Numbered from the stretch's first letter, positions 12,426 to 25,777 are shown. The stretch is DNA of 64,000 nt from Molossus alvarezi (GCA_037176705.1 CM073908.1:130499430-130563429); one strand, 5' to 3'. Numbers and translations: made by a program. Notes: generated by a model from the letters alone, not told the origin.

Positions 12426-15140
12426 AGAAAAACAAAAACAAAACAAAACAAAAAATAAATCAGTTCACAAAACAGTTACCTAGAACACTGAAATAAAAAG
12501 CAGGTATACAATAAGATGCAACATTGTATCTTAGAAAGCCAGCATAAAATTAATAACAAAGCATAACTTGATCTGTTAGTAGATCAGACGATGTTTTACC
12601 CTGAGACCAACCTGTTCTCCCAGAGGAGCCATTAAGGAGGGTCTGTATATTGACTCAGGCTTAGGATGGGTCAAAATTCAGGGGCCTGAGGAAAGGAGAA
12701 AAAATTTTGTTCCTATTCACCAGTGAGATAGTAGTTCAGCTAGTTATTTATGAGACAGAAAAAACAGAAATTGGAAGGTCTGTGCTTGGCTTTGTCACAG
12801 GTAAACAAGGGACTGAGGACTGTTCTGAGCATTGTTCCTACAAAATCAGTTGAGCCATCTGTTGAGGGGTGGTAGCAAAGGTCAGTTGTTTTAATGTCAG
12901 GCATCTTAAAAGAGAGAAACCTAAAATGAAAAAGAGAAATGTTAATATAAAATGTTGTATTAAACATTAATACATTAAATGATTTAAGAGGTCAGTGGAT
13001 GGAAATATTTCATTAGGCAGCACTGCTCATTGATTTTCTTGAAGCTAAGATAATAATGCTCTTGGTGATGTTGCCCACCCAGTCTTGGTTACCTCTCATA
13101 TAAGAGCTTACATGACCTGAGCATCTTGACAGACTTGTTTAGTGACTCAGAGAGCAGCTTGTCCAGGAAGAAATCCAGCCCACATGTGGTCAGCTATAGG
13201 GTGAGTCCTTTCACATATATGTCAAATCATCAGGCTTTAACTCTCAGGGCTTCTTCTGGAAGAAAGGGCCAATTCCAAAGCAACATAGTCTCGATAGTTA
13301 TCTGAGAAATCAGGTTTTAGTTCTCAGTGATGCCCAGTCTGGAGGGAGGGAGAAAAATTGGGACATTAGTTTGGAGAGTTATAGCAAGATATTGAAGGAA
13401 AGTTTAAAAATTGAAATTTTCTAAGGATTGACAGTGTGTGCAAGATGACAGGATCTAGTCCAATTTTCATGTAGGTAATAAAACAATGCAGTTTATAAAG
13501 CAGTGCAAAATAGCTCAAAGAAAATGAACCGAACCAGAGTATGATAACCCACAAGAGTGTGTTATAGTTTACAATTGAAACATAAAATCTCTACAATCAT
13601 GTCCCTTTTCATCAAAGATAATCTCAAAGAAATATTATTCTTGATCATAAATAAGTCTTTCTCATTAGAACTGGTCTGATTATTTATATAGGTACAGCAA
13701 GAATGGTAAGTTACTAAAATAAACCTTTAAAATTGTGCTTTGCTAGAAGTTATTATAAGGAACTTTAGATTGGACCTTTAAACTCTTCTTGAGACTAGTA
13801 AGTGAAGCCAGAAACTAGATTTCACCTGCAGCGCCTATTAATTTGGGTGAATTCCTGTCTTCTACAAGATCCCCAAATATATTAAGGTCCATGCGCTTGT
13901 CAGGAAGTGACCTTCCTTACTGATCTGAAAACTGGGGATCCTGTAAGTCTAGCTTTAACCATCAGGGCTTTGTAAGCATTGGCTTCAAAAAGTCAGTCTT
14001 AACTCTTTAAATATATCTGATTATATCTGATTCTATGAGCATTATTCTCAAATATGATATTCCAACCCCAGCCTCAGTTATATAACCAATGTTTCCAATT
14101 GTGTTCTGTTAACAAGAACAGATTTTTATTAAACCCATGCAAACTGTTACTTTTGCCATGAAAATAAGAATACTCAATAGAAGTTTCTGAATTCTGGAGG
14201 GATCAGGCCAGGAGAAAAATAAATATTTCATCTGTGTTTATAAAATTATAATCTACTAGATTGTTATAAATTATAGCTAGGAAAAAGAAAAAAAAGTGTT
14301 TTTTATATTCAGAAAATAGGACATTAAAGCATCATCAGTATTCTAAACAAAACTCATTATCATTCTTCATAAATTTATTCAATTCTATGCAATTTTTGTT
14401 TGGCTTGATCTTGATTCGGCAGTCTAATGAACTCATTGGCTTGTCCACTAGAGTTATTTGAAACCTGACTCAGTTCACTGGTTTGGCCTCAAAGGTATTT
14501 AAGCAAAACTATCAGATGTCTGTGCCCTACAGTACTTAGCATAGTCCTTTCCATGGGTCCCATGCATAGTCCTTTTCACTGAAGACAAGAATCTGGCCTG
14601 ATTGCAAGTACTTTCTGGGAGCCTCAGATTAAAACAGAAAACTATCTGTGGATGACAAAAGACTTAAAATAGCATGGTTAAATATCTGATGAGACTTAAT
14701 TGTAAAAATAAATGCAATTGATAAGGAAATCTGGTTGTTTCTGTGTCATAAAATATTTGAAAAATAAAGGAATGCATGATCAGAATAACTTGTTTTGTGA
14801 TCAAGAAAATAATTAACACTATACCATTGTTGTCTAGTATCAGGCAAAGCAGCACCAGGACATATCGTGGACAGCAAAAACATTGACAGATCTCTAAAAA
14901 CTTCATATAATTTCTGAAATATTGATATTAGTAACATTTTCCCCATATACATTTAAGCTAGGGAAGGTTTAAGCATTTCTTCTGATTTGATAACAGTTCC
15001 CATGCTACTCATAATGCACAAGTAAACCTAATTATTTCTAGCCCCCTTTCTTTTTACAAGGTGAAAGATCATTTGTGATTTTCCAGGGATCCTCTTTAAA
15101 ATCTCCAAAGCAGTTTGAAATAAAAAAGTTATCATTTAGG
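12426..15140. other. Unassigned region
   Basis: About 2.7 kb. The part around 12585-14200 is less AT-rich than its surroundings and may be an old retrovirus-like or LINE internal fragment, but I recognise no motif in any frame. No gene seen. Confidence 0.35.
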
Positions 15141-15406
15141 CCTAGACCTGTTTGGCTCAGTGGTTAGAATATCAGCCTGTGGACCGAAGGGTCTCGGGTT
15201 CAATTCCAGGTCAAGGGCATGTACCTGGGTTGCAGGTTCAATCATTAAATCCCCCACCCAGTCGGGGTCATGCAGGAGGCAACCAATCAATGTGTCTCTT
15301 TCACTTAGATGTCTTTCTCCCCCCCCCTTCCCTCCCTCCTTCCCTTCTACTCTAAAAAAAAAAAATCAATGGGAAAAATATCCTCATGAGAACTATCAAC
15401 AATAAC
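15141..15406 (+). mobile_element. VES SINE
   Basis: Head 'cctagacctgtttggctcag', B-box-like 'gggttcaattccagg', tail with 'aaaaatatcctcatgag'. Perfect 15 bp TSD 'aagttatcatttagg' at 15126-15140 and 15407-15421. Confidence 0.96.
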
Positions 15407-15421
15407 AAGTTATCATTTAGG

Positions 15422-16306
15422 ATTTGTTTTCTAGAATGACAAGTGTCCAAAGTTGTCAGGAGCTTTGAACACTTGATTAAATAGGATTTTTAAAACATGG
15501 GTATAACCAGACTCTGGTGTGGTTTTTAATATGCATTATTACAGATATTCTTTCCATACTTGGTTTTTGTACTTCTTGATTTTTCAGACAAAAAATCTAT
15601 GAAATACTATTCTCAAGCAATCTAAATGTGAAAGATAAAAGAAGTAAAAGAATGTAATAGAAATCGCCTTTGCCCTCTCAAACTCACAGGTTAGAGTGAC
15701 ACGCCATTATTGGAATGATGGCAATCCTATGTGATGGGTTATCTAAGGGAAATGCAGCTTTTAGTTTAAAAAGACAAAAGAAGCTGGTATCCCTTCATAG
15801 TTGTAAATTAAAAACAGAAAACTGACGTTGAATAAGCTAAACATTGAAAATATTCTTAATCTAAAAGTATCTAGAAGCTGTTGACTGATAGCTTCAATTA
15901 AATCCACAGAATGTCAGAGGCATCATTAACCAAGGAAATGGGTCTTCCCATCTGTTGTTTTTACTGCTGTTCTTCTTTTCCCCGCCAGAATATGGAGCCA
16001 TTACAGACAGGTGATGCAGGGTCAGATAAAAGGAAATCTTTTTCAATATAGAATTGCTTGTCCCCCAAAATTAATGAGGTAGAGACTAAAAATCATAATT
16101 CGAGGCAATTACAGCTTAGGCTGTTTTTGCTTAAAGTTCTCTTTCTTCTTTATTGATTTGCCAAGAATAATAGTGTTGTAAGGAAAAGTTAGACTTTTTT
16201 ATTTCTTAGATTAAGAAATGGCCTCCACATGTCCTAATTGTCAAATTCAGCTACAAAAGTCTCCATTAATAATTGTAATCAACTAAAAATGAATTCATTT
16301 AATTTT
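15422..16306. other. Unassigned region
   Basis: AT-rich sequence with no recognised repeat or coding region. Confidence 0.4.
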
Positions 16307-16318
16307 AAAAGTACAAAA

Positions 16319-16565
16319 AGCCCTGGCTGGTGGGCTCACAGGTTAGAGCATCAGCCCCGAGGACCAAAGGGTTTGATTTCAGTCAAGGGCATGTTCCTGG
16401 GTTGTGGTTTGTTTCCCGCTCTAGTCGGAGTTGTGCAGGAAGGAACCAATGAATGTGTCTTTTTCCATTGATGTTTCTCTCTCTCCCTCCCTCCCTCCCT
16501 CCCACTCTGTCTGAAAAAAAAAAAAAAAATCAATAAAAAAATATCCTCAGGTGAGGGTTAAAAAA
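16319..16565 (+). mobile_element. VES SINE
   Basis: Head 'gccctggctggtgggctcac', 'tcctgggttgtggtt', a (CCCT)n section, internal poly-A and tail 'atatcctcaggtgagggtta'. TSD 'aaaagtacaaa' at 16307-16317 and 16566-16576. Confidence 0.95.
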
Positions 16566-16689
16566 AAAAGTACAAAGAATATATATTATATATAATGCAT
16601 TGTATATGAAATCAACCATCCAACTTAAAATACTGCAGAGAATATATTCCTCTTAGTATTCTAGATTTTTATTACTCAACATTTTTTCT

Positions 16690-17166
16690 CTTTATTGGGA
16701 AACACAAACTCTCCATGGACCTCTGTAAGCTTCAGTGATAGTTCTGTCTGCTGCTTTCCAGCGGTTCTTTCTCAGCCTTGGGGAGTTTCCTCCCATTTCT
16801 GCACTGTCCACAGCTGTGGACTACAGTGGAACCCTCTGCAATTCTTTTGAGCTCTTCTCTGATACTCTGATTTGCAAATTTTAGCCTTCCTAGCTTCTGT
16901 GGTTCTGCGGTATTTCTCCTCAAGTTCTGGTGATTGCAGGGCTCAACATCACTTGTACCTCTCTGAGCTGCAGCCTGGATACTCACTCTGGGCAGCAAAC
17001 TGGGACATTCACAGGGCTCGCCTAACTTCTTTCCTGTCTCTCAGGAATCACTGTCCTGTGCTGTGAGTTTTCAAATTTCAGAAAACTTTTGTTTCACATA
17101 TTTCATCCATTTTTTTTAGATGTTTAAGGTGGAATGATTATTTTAGCCCTATTACTCCATCATGGC
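16690..17166 (-). repeat. Old L1 5'UTR fragment
   Basis: The reverse complement starts 'ccagccatgatggagtaata', as old mammalian L1 5'UTRs do, and continues as GC-richer sequence unlike its AT-rich neighbours. No ORF1 follows, so it is a truncated relic. Family assignment is by pattern memory. Confidence 0.55.
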
Positions 17167-17744
17167 TGGAAGAAATTTACCCTAAATTTTACATTACAGT
17201 TTTTCTGCTTTTCTTTTAGTCTTCCCACTTGTCTAGATATTCTTTTTCTTGGCTTCATTGAAGTATAATTGACAGAAATAAGTTGTATATATTTAAGGTT
17301 TACAACTTGATGTTGCCATAAACACTTACATTGTGAAATAATCACAATCAAGCTAATTAACATATCCACCATTTCACATAGTTATCATTTTCTTTGTGTG
17401 TGGTGAGAATATTTAAGATTTAACCTCTTAGCAAATGTTACATATACAGTGCAGTATTATTTATTGTTAACTATAGTCATCACGTTGTACGTTAGAGCTC
17501 TAGAACTTATTCATCCTGTATAACTGAAACTTTGTACAATTTAACCAACATTTCCACATTGCCTCCACCTCCCCCCACTGGCAACCACCATTCTACTCTC
17601 TGATTCTATGGATCTGACTATTTTAGATACTTCATATAAGTGATACCATACAGTATTTGTTTTTCTGTGTCTGGCTTATTTAACTTAGCATAATATCCTC
17701 CAGGTTTATCCATGAAGCTAATGGCAGGATTTCCTTCTTTTTTT

Positions 17745-17982
17745 TTAATTCTCACCCGAAGACATTTTTCTCTTTATCTTCAGATAGAGTAGGAGGGAAG
17801 GAGAGGGAGAGAGAGAGAAACATTGACATGAGAGGAACACATCAACTGGTTGCCTCCCTCATGACCCTGACCAGGGCTAGGGACGAACCACAAGCGAGGT
17901 ACATGCCCTTGACCAGATCTGAACCTGTGACTCATTGGTCTGGAGACTGACAAACCGCTGAGCCAAACCGGCCACAGCATGA
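17745..17982 (-). mobile_element. VES SINE inside old L1
   Basis: Reverse-complement head 'gtttggctcagcggtttgtc' ends near 17980; the tail side carries 'ctcacccgaagacattt'. A 16 bp TSD 'atttccttcttttttt' occurs at 17729-17744 and 17983-17998. Confidence 0.94.
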
Positions 17983-18017
17983 ATTTCCTTCTTTTTTTAA
18001 GGCTGAATACTATCCCC

Positions 18018-18047
18018 CTGTGTGTGTGTGTGTGTGTGTGTGTGTGC
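18018..18047. repeat. (TG)n microsatellite
   Basis: About 14 TG units at the usual L1 'ccattgtgtgtatatacc' site, so it probably expanded from L1 sequence. Confidence 0.95.
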
Positions 18048-18977
18048 ATACCACATTTTATTTACCCATTCATTTGTTGATGGAAATTTAGGTTGTTAGA
18101 TATTCTTAAACAATGCATTGTTTTGTGAACTTTATGTAAATCAAATCATATCAGATATTCTCTGATTTGCTTCTTTCTCACTATTGTGTATTTGGTATTC
18201 ATCCATGTTGATGCAGGCATTATTGTATAGAATTCTATTTTATGAATATGCACAATTGATCTGTTCATTCATCTATTAATGAACATACATTTTTAAAAAA
18301 ATCAGTTTTCAGTTATAACATACACTGCTATGAACAAGTTTGTTATCGCAAAGTTCAGATGTGCATGATTTTACATAGAGTCATGTTTCATGCGTTTTAA
18401 AGTGAATACAACTCACATTAAATGTGTTGACTTCCTCTTATTCAGGATGTCTTGGATAGGGCCTGATATTCTGCATTTCCATCAACTCCCACGTGATTTA
18501 ATTGCTGCTGATCCTTGGACCACTCTGAATAGAAAGTATACTTTGAAAACTTTTTATAGGTTACAAATAGAATTTTAGTGTGGTTTTAACTTTATTTTTC
18601 TTAACAAGAGTGAACCTTAATTTTTCATATATTTAAGGGCCAACTATTATATATTGAAAATTATGTATGTCTTTTCCCAATTTTCTGTTGTGTGTGCAGT
18701 CTTTTTGTTCTCCATTTTTAAGAGCTCCTAGAAATTAGCCCTTTGCCTGTAGGTTGCAAATATTTCCTCCCTGTTTGTCATTTGCCTTTAACTTTTTTCA
18801 TGGTGTCTTGTCTTGTGCTTTATTTTTTATTATTATCTTTATGTGGTTGAATTTTTGAAGGTTTTATTTTCTTGGTGTTGGATTTTAAATTGTGGTTCAG
18901 AAAACATTTGACATATTTCTAGTTATAAGGAAATGAACACATGTTGAATTCTAGTATTTGTATGGTTTCTGTATTTT

Positions 18978-19490
18978 TTAAGGTAAAATAAGCCAGTCAC
19001 AGAAGAACGAATACTACTCAATTCCATTCATAAGAAATATCTAAGGTAATCAAAAACATAGAGGCAGAAAGTATAATAGTGGCTGCCAGGGGCGGGGGAG
19101 ATTGGAAGTTGCTGTTTAAAAGGTATGAAGTGTTGCCTCGCCAGTGTGGCTCAGTGATTGAGCGTCGACCCATGCACCAAGAAGTTGCAGCTGGTCAGGG
19201 CACATACCCAGGTTGTGGGCCCCAGCCCTAGTGGTGGGCATGCAGGAGGTGGCCAATTGATGTTTTCTCTCATTGATGTCTCTGTCTCTCTCTCCCTCTC
19301 CTTTCCTCTCACTTTCAAATCATTAAAGAAAAAAATTTAAAAGGTATGAAGTGTCAAACAAGTGGAGCAAGTTCTAGAGATCTTATGTACAACATACTGC
19401 CTATAGTTCACTACTGTACTGTGCATATACAGGTTTGTTAAGAAGGTAGACCTCATATTGTGTTCTTACCACAATAAAAAATTTAAAAAA
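18978..19490 (+). repeat. Old L1 3'UTR fragment split by a VES
   Basis: 'aaaataagccagtcacagaa', 'gtggctgccaggggcggggg' and 'agatcttatgtacaacatac' are consecutive sense-strand L1M 3'UTR blocks. It ends in 'caataaaaaatttaaaaaat'. The orientation is opposite to the neighbouring L1 pieces. Confidence 0.75.
19134..19335 (+). mobile_element. VES SINE, B box damaged
   Basis: Head 'gcctcgccagtgtggctcag'. The B-box region is deleted ('gaagttgcagctggtcaggg'), so internal pol III transcription would be lost. Perfect 19 bp TSD 'tttaaaaggtatgaagtgt' at 19115-19133 and 19336-19354. Confidence 0.96.
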
Positions 19491-20352
19491 TTAACATTTG
19501 GAACTGTTCCTTCTTTTTCAATGCTCTGTAGGAGTTTAGGTAAAGTTAGCAACATCTGTTCTTTGAGGGTGTAGGAGGATTTCCAACCAATTTGAATCTA
19601 CTCCTCTTTTTTTCAGAGGGGAGTTCTTTGATAATCTCCTCGATGTCTTCAATAGAAACTGATTTGGCGATTTTGACTTTTCTATAGGAATACATATTAT
19701 TAAATTATGCTTCCGAATAAATCATTCATTTCACTGAGGTTTTTAAGTTTACTTGCAGAGTTTTGCAAATGCTTTCCTCTGCTTCAATGGTGATATCAGA
19801 CTTATGGTGAATTGTACTTTTTTTCTTGGTTAATTTTGCTGAGAATATCTATTTAATTATATTTTCCATAGAAATAAGACTCATTTATATGTAGTTATAG
19901 TACTTTTCTGTTTCCTAATGCATTAATTTCTGATGCAATCCTGATTATTTCATTTTTTCTCTCTTTCACTTTATTTTGTTTTGCTTTTTAGCTTTTTAAG
20001 TGAGATATTTAATGCATGTATTTTCATATTTTTGTATTGATATGGATATTTAAGGGTGTGACTATTTTAATTGTATCAAGTAGAATTTAAAATGCAGTAT
20101 TAACTTTTTGCATTTACAAATAGAATAGTCTTTTAAAAAATATTGATTTCTAACATATTGAATAGTGAACCAAGTATGTTTGTTGTATTATTTACACATA
20201 TTGAAATTTCTTTGACCTAATTAATCTAATGAATGTGCTAAATGCATTTGAGAACAATATGCATCCTCAATTACTGGGGTGCAACATTTAATACATATTT
20301 CATTAGAAAGACTAATAATTATTGTGTTTAGTTCTATATCTCTAGTGATTTA

Positions 20353-20564
20353 AAACATTTTTTCTTTATTGATTTTAGAGAGAGAGGAAGTGAGAGAGAG
20401 AGAGAGAGAAACATCGATGAGAGAGAACATCGATTGGCCGCCTCCTGCATGCCCCACACTGGGGATCAGGCCCACATCCTGGGCATGTGTTCTGACTGGG
20501 AATCAAACCGGTGACCTCTTGGTGCATGGGTCGACGCTCAACTAGTGAGCCACACCGGCAAGAC
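20353..20564 (-). mobile_element. VES SINE
   Basis: The reverse complement has head 'ttgccggtgtggctcactag', 'gcaggaggcggccaatcgat', a (GA)n-type pyrimidine tract and A-rich tail. No clear TSD seen. Confidence 0.92.
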
Positions 20565-20864
20565 AGAACTCGTCTATATTAGTGGGTTTCTACCTACTGT
20601 TCCTAGCCCTCATGTAATATCTGCTTTATGCAGGTATATTATTTAGTGCATAGGTATTCATAGCTATGATGTCTACATTGTAAGTTTGACTTTAGAATTA
20701 TGTTATTTTCTTTATGTGAATGTTTTTGACCTGAATTCTCCCTTGCCAAATATTAAAATTGCAACCATTACCTTCTTACGTTTTGCAGTCTCTTGACATA
20801 CTTTATCTTATCCCCTCATATTTTGCCTTTCTGAATCACCTTTTAAAAGTTAATATATTTTAAT

Positions 20865-21398
20865 ATATGTACCCCCATGTTCATAGCAGCACTATTTACA
20901 ATAGTTAAGATCTAGAAACAGCCCAAATGTCCATCAGTAGATGAATGGATAAAAAAGCTGTGGTACATATACACAATGGAGTACTATGCAGCTGTAAGAA
21001 AGAAAGATCTCTTATCCTTTGAGACGACATGGAGGGACCTGGAAAGTATCATCCTAAGCTAAACAAGCCAAACAGAGAAAGAAAAGTATCATATGATCTC
21101 ACTTATTTGTGGCATATAATGAACATAACAGTCTGAAGAACAGGGTAGTCCCAGAGACGTGGAAGTAGGGTACAGACTGACAATCCCCAGAAGAGGGGTT
21201 GGCAGTAGAGAGATGAACCACAGAACTTATATTCATGTATGCATAACCAATGGACATGGACAACAAAGCTGGGGACAGGGCCGGGAGGGAGGGGTAAGAG
21301 GGTGTCTATGGGGGAAAAAGGAGAAACATCTGTAACAAAAATAAATTAATTAATAAAAAATATTAAAAAAAATTAAAAAATAAAATAATTTAAAAAAT
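20865..21398 (+). mobile_element. Young 5'-truncated L1, 3' end
   Basis: From 'gtacccccatgttcatagca' on, it is nearly identical to 39735-40250 of the long L1 in this window. It covers the end of ORF2, the G-rich 3'UTR and a 'taacaaaaataaatt' tail. A near-perfect duplication 'agttaatat(a/c)tttt' occurs just upstream and at about 21399-21412. High identity to the long L1 implies recent activity. Confidence 0.9.
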
Positions 21399-24031
21399 AG
21401 TTAATATCTTTTGATTTCAGAACAGACTTGGGTTTTTCCTATGAGCCACTCTACAAATAATTTCCATTAATAGGTGAGTCTAGCCTATTTGTTTTTATTG
21501 GGATGACTGATATGACTCATATACTTAGACTCAGTCTGTTAAATTATTTCATATTATGTTCACTGTGTAGTGTATTTTATATGTGGCATTTTACCTTATG
21601 GTCTCCTCAGTTGAAGGTTTTTTTCCCCCCAGACGTAAGAAGGTTTAGAGTTTTTCCTAGTGGTTACCTTTAAACTAATATTCTAATATAATGCAATTAT
21701 CCTTCTTTTTCTTATTTAGCCATGTCTTTGATTTGTAAGCTTTAAATATTACTTCTTTCCACACACGTGGTATCTATATAGTAAACAATGTGCTTATTCT
21801 ACATTTCATTCTACATATAATAGAATTTTTAAAATTCTATTATATCTATTTGATGGAACAAATAACATTTATATTTCAGCCATTAATTCTTACCTCCAAC
21901 TTTGTTCTTGATCTATATTAACAATTAAATCCATTTAATGTCCACTACCAATCATCTTCTTGAAGTTTCTCCTTTCATCAGTGGTTTGTAGAAAGCTTAT
22001 TCTCTAGTTACATGAGTGTAGTAGATTCGTAAGAGTTTATGAAGACAACATTCTTTATGGTCTGGCATGTATAACAATGTTTTTCTTTAGGTTGCACTTG
22101 AAGGACACATTGGCAAGATATAAACTGCTTGATTACCAGTTTATTTTCATGCATTTCTTGAAAATGTTGTGACTCTATTGCTTTGCTTTATATATTGCTG
22201 TCAAGAAGTCAGATTTAAATTTGATGTTTTTTTCCCTTTGTAAATGACCTGCTTTTCACCTGGATGTCCAGAGGAGTTTTTATCTTTTATGTTTAATAAT
22301 TCTACTAGCATATGTCTGAGAATTGACCAATCTGGATTTTGTTGCTGATGTACATGTCTTATATGTTCTTTTCTGTAATTGCCTTCCATTTGCTCCTTTA
22401 GCTACCTTCTGGATATTTTCTTTTGCTATTATCTTCCTGTTCACGCATTCTCTCTTGTTGACTATAAATTTTTTCTCTTATATGTCTTCATGTTTATTTA
22501 GTACTGCACATCCCATTTGAAATAATGTGGAAATAATTTGAGGATCTATATGATGAGGCTTTCCCTAAAAATGTATATTTGTTAGCTTCCTTTTGCAGCA
22601 GGGTTTTGTCTCCAGTTTGTAGCCTTTCTGGATGTTTTTTTAGGGCCCCTCCTTTGGGCAGGATCTGAATTCCACTGTTGTTTACCAATCTCTAGTAATC
22701 TGAAATCACTGTTTCTCAGTGATTTTCTCACCTGCATTAAATAAATAGTAGCAAATGTCTCTATGGGAAATTCAACACAAAATCTGGGATTATCTCCATA
22801 GAGATTCTCTTGTCCTTGGGATGTTTCCCACAGATTCTCTATTTCTTTGGAGATCAGCAATGTCTTTCAACACGTGTTTTTGTTTTATAAATTTTCCAGC
22901 TTTTCTAGATGTTCTCAGCAGAAAGGATATATCAAAACAACTGAGTCTTCATTACACAGTGAAATACTTTATTCCTCTCACCACTTTTGAATGATTCCCT
23001 TAGCTTAGTTTGTAGTGAATTGTTGATACTTAGGATCAAGATTTAGAGACCAAGATAAGTGGTGTTCTTTTTGCTATTTATAGTATGCCATATTTTTTAT
23101 AGAAAATACTATAGCAGGATGAATATTGACAGAATGAAACTAAGTCATGGGCAATACTAGACAGCACATGGGCTAGAGGTGAAGGCACCACTGATTCACA
23201 CTAGAACAAAAAGAAAGTGGATTTCCAAAAGTTGGCTAGCACCAAAGATCGATTGTAAAAATGTTTTGTCTATTTTTACTTAGTATCTGTTTAGTTTGTG
23301 TGGCTTCCCATTTGTCATTGAAAGGAAATCTTAATATTGTTGATTTATTTCCTTTTTTCCCTTGCTAAATCTCACTAGAGTTGTATCAAATGTTTTAGTC
23401 TTTCTAAACAATCAACTTTTGACTTTGTTCAGTGTTTATTGCCTTAGTTGTTTGTTTTTATATTTATTTTGCTGTTTCTTGATAACTATTTTAATTTGAT
23501 CATTAGTTCTTTAATTTTCATCTTGTCTGGTTTTCTAGTGTAAGCTTTCAAGGCTGTCATTTCTCAGCTCCACTTGCAACTTTCAAAGTTTGATTTAGAG
23601 TGCTTTCATTATCATTTACTTATAAGATTATCTTCTAACATATTTTTGATCTGTAAGTTTTGGAAATATTTAGAAGATTTCTATTATCTTTTAATATTTT
23701 CCCAAGATGTGTTTTAAATTTAATTTTATTAAATATTATGTATTTATGATATTTTGTCAGATTTATTACCTATTGAAATGATTGTGTTAAAATCTTGTAA
23801 AATATTGGTTTCTTTTTTTTCAAGTTCTCCATGTTGCTGTTTTAATGTTTTTGCTTAAATTAGTAGATCCACACAAATTTAGAATTGAAATATTTACTAT
23901 GTATCAAGTAGCCATTACAACTTTAATAATGACTTGAAGTCTATTTTAGTTGACAATGATAAATCTAAATCTTCCTTTTGTTTGTATTTTCTTATTTTTC
24001 ACATTCATTTATGTTCAAAATTTTTGTATTT

Positions 24032-24253
24032 CTTTTTTTTTAAAATTAATATGTTTTTATTGATTGTTTAGAGAGAGATGAAGGGAGAGAGATAGAAACA
24101 TCAATGTGAGAGAAACCTTGACTGGCTGCCTCCTTCACGCCCCCTACTGGGGATCGAGTCTGCAACCCTGACATGTCCTCTGACTGGGATTGGAATCAAG
24201 ACCTCTCAGTCCATGGGATGAAGCTCAATCCACCAAGTCAGGCCGGTGGAGCC
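24032..24253 (-). mobile_element. VES SINE, rearranged head
   Basis: The reverse complement has 'gagcttcatcccatggactg', 'ggggcgtgaaggaggcagcc' and the A-rich tail. The head end reads 'ggctccaccggcctgacttg' instead of the usual start, so it is rearranged or mutated. It directly abuts a young L1. Confidence 0.8.
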
Positions 24254-24582
24254 GTTTTACTTTTTTGTTTGTTTGTTTATTGATTAATTTTTGTTACAGA
24301 TGATTCTCCTTTTTCCCCCCACTGATTCCCCCCTCCCCCTCCCCTCCCTGCCCCTTCCCCAGATTGTTGTCCATGTCCACTGTTCATGCATACATGCGTA
24401 TAAGTTCTGTGGTTCATCCCTCCCCCACCTCCCCACTCCTTAGGGGATTGTCAGTCTGTACCCCGCTTCCGCGTCTCTGGGACTACCCCATTCCTCAAAC
24501 TGTTATGTTCATTATATTCCACAAATAAGTGAGATCATATGAAATTTGTCTTTCTCTGTTTGGCTTGTTTCACTTTTGTCTG
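24254..24582 (-). mobile_element. Young 5'-truncated L1, 3' end
   Basis: Reverse complement of the same 3' end seen at 20865-21398 and 40000-40250: 'gggactaccccattcctcaa', 'tgaacataacag' region and G-rich 3'UTR seen here as C-rich. Flanks share a similar 'tttacttttt'/'ttcacttttg' repeat, a probable decayed TSD. Confidence 0.85.
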
Positions 24583-25239
24583 TGCCTTGGGTGGCCTACC
24601 AATTTAAAGCAATTTAAATTAAATTAAACTTTTAAAACATTTCATGGCTGAAATCAAACCAAAACCTGTTTGAATCTGATACTTCTTTCCAGAATCGTCA
24701 AATGGGGTTTTATACTTTTTTTTTTTTTTGAACTTCTACCCAATGTCTAAGCTAAACTGGGTAGGTTTCCTTCTGGCTCCCTTCCCACAACAAGGTTTGT
24801 TACATATCCCTAGCTTGTAATTACATTTTCATGCAGGAAATTTCCATTGGATTACTCATCATGGACAGGTCCTAGGTTTTAAATTTTTACCATAGTACCT
24901 AGTTCACAAGTTCAAGTTATCCAGGATTTCTTTAGCATACTCAAATTGAAAGCAAGCTTTGGTGTTTCCTTACCAACAATGGTTTCTGCTTACATCTCAC
25001 TTTGAGAAATCTAGAGAGTTCCTATCCTTATGTTAGTGATTTGTATACAAATATATATTTTTATTTGTATAAACTTCTGTTGTTTTAAGTCTTTCCTGTT
25101 TCTCTTATCTTTTATCTATTTTCATTTCTATCTTTTATTTTTACTTGGCAAGTTACCAATATTCTAAGAAGCCTGTCTTGTTCTCTGATTGTTCCTTACC
25201 TTGACGAAGATTCTTCTCAAATTTTTCTAAAAATACTAA
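24583..25239. other. Unassigned AT-rich sequence
   Basis: No recognised repeat or coding region. Confidence 0.4.
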
Positions 25240-25775
25240 TTAATAGTTTCTTTAATAGAGTTTAAAAAAAAGTTTCAGGTTCACAGCACAACTGAAGGAA
25301 AGGTACAGAGATTACTCTATATCCCTTGCTTCCACACATGTATGGCTTCCCCCATTATCAACATCTCCCACCAGAGTGGTATATTTGTTGCAACTGATAA
25401 ACTTACATTGACACATAATAATCATTCAAAGTCCATATAGTTTTTTACTGTGGGTTTCATTCTTGGAATAGTACATTCTATAGGATTAGGAAAATGTAAA
25501 ATGACATGCATCTCTTACTAGGGGATCATACAGACTATATTCACCATCCTAAAAATCTCCTGAGCTCTACCTATTCATCCCTCTCCACTCCCAACTCCTA
25601 GAAACCACTGATCTTTTTATTATCTACATAGATTTGTTTTTCTCTAGAATATTATGGAGTTGTAATAATACAGTATGTAGACTCTTTTTAAAATTGGCTC
25701 CTTTCACTTAGTAATATGCATTTAAGTTTCTTCCATGTCTTTTCATGGCTTGATAGCTCATTTCTTGTTTGTAGA
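25240..25775 (-). repeat. Old L1 3' region, antisense
   Basis: 'agtttcaggttcacagcaca', 'cactcccaactcctagaaac' and 'tcatggcttgatagctcatt' are typical blocks of antisense L1M 3' sequence. Confidence 0.6.
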
Positions 25776-25777
25776 AC

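Larger units (their letters stand above)
17236..18960 (-). repeat. Old L1 3' region, antisense, with nested insertions
   Basis: 'cttcattgaagtataattga' begins the reverse complement of an L1M-type 3' end. It continues with 'gcaaccaccattctactctc', 'tttgttgatggaaatttagg' and 'agaaattagccctttgcctg', all known antisense L1 blocks. A VES (17745-17982) and a (TG)n tract interrupt it. Confidence 0.7.
19495..24031 (-). repeat. Old L1 ORF2 relic, antisense, in several pieces
   Basis: Antisense ORF2-type blocks include 'ggtgtaggaggatttccaac', 'ctgaattctcccttgccaaa', 'ttccttttttcccttgctaa' and 'gtctggttttctagtgtaag'. They run in the order expected for one or more minus-strand L1M elements. The relic is interrupted by a VES at 20353-20564 and a young L1 at 20865-21398. 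No usable reading frame remains, and the exact number of original insertions cannot be judged by eye. Confidence 0.55.

Noticed and set aside
16732..17066. Open frames of 64-88 codons in a GC-richer patch as a possible exon
   Set aside because: The patch matches an antisense old L1 5'UTR ending in 'atggagtaa'-type sequence; the frames have no recognisable motif.
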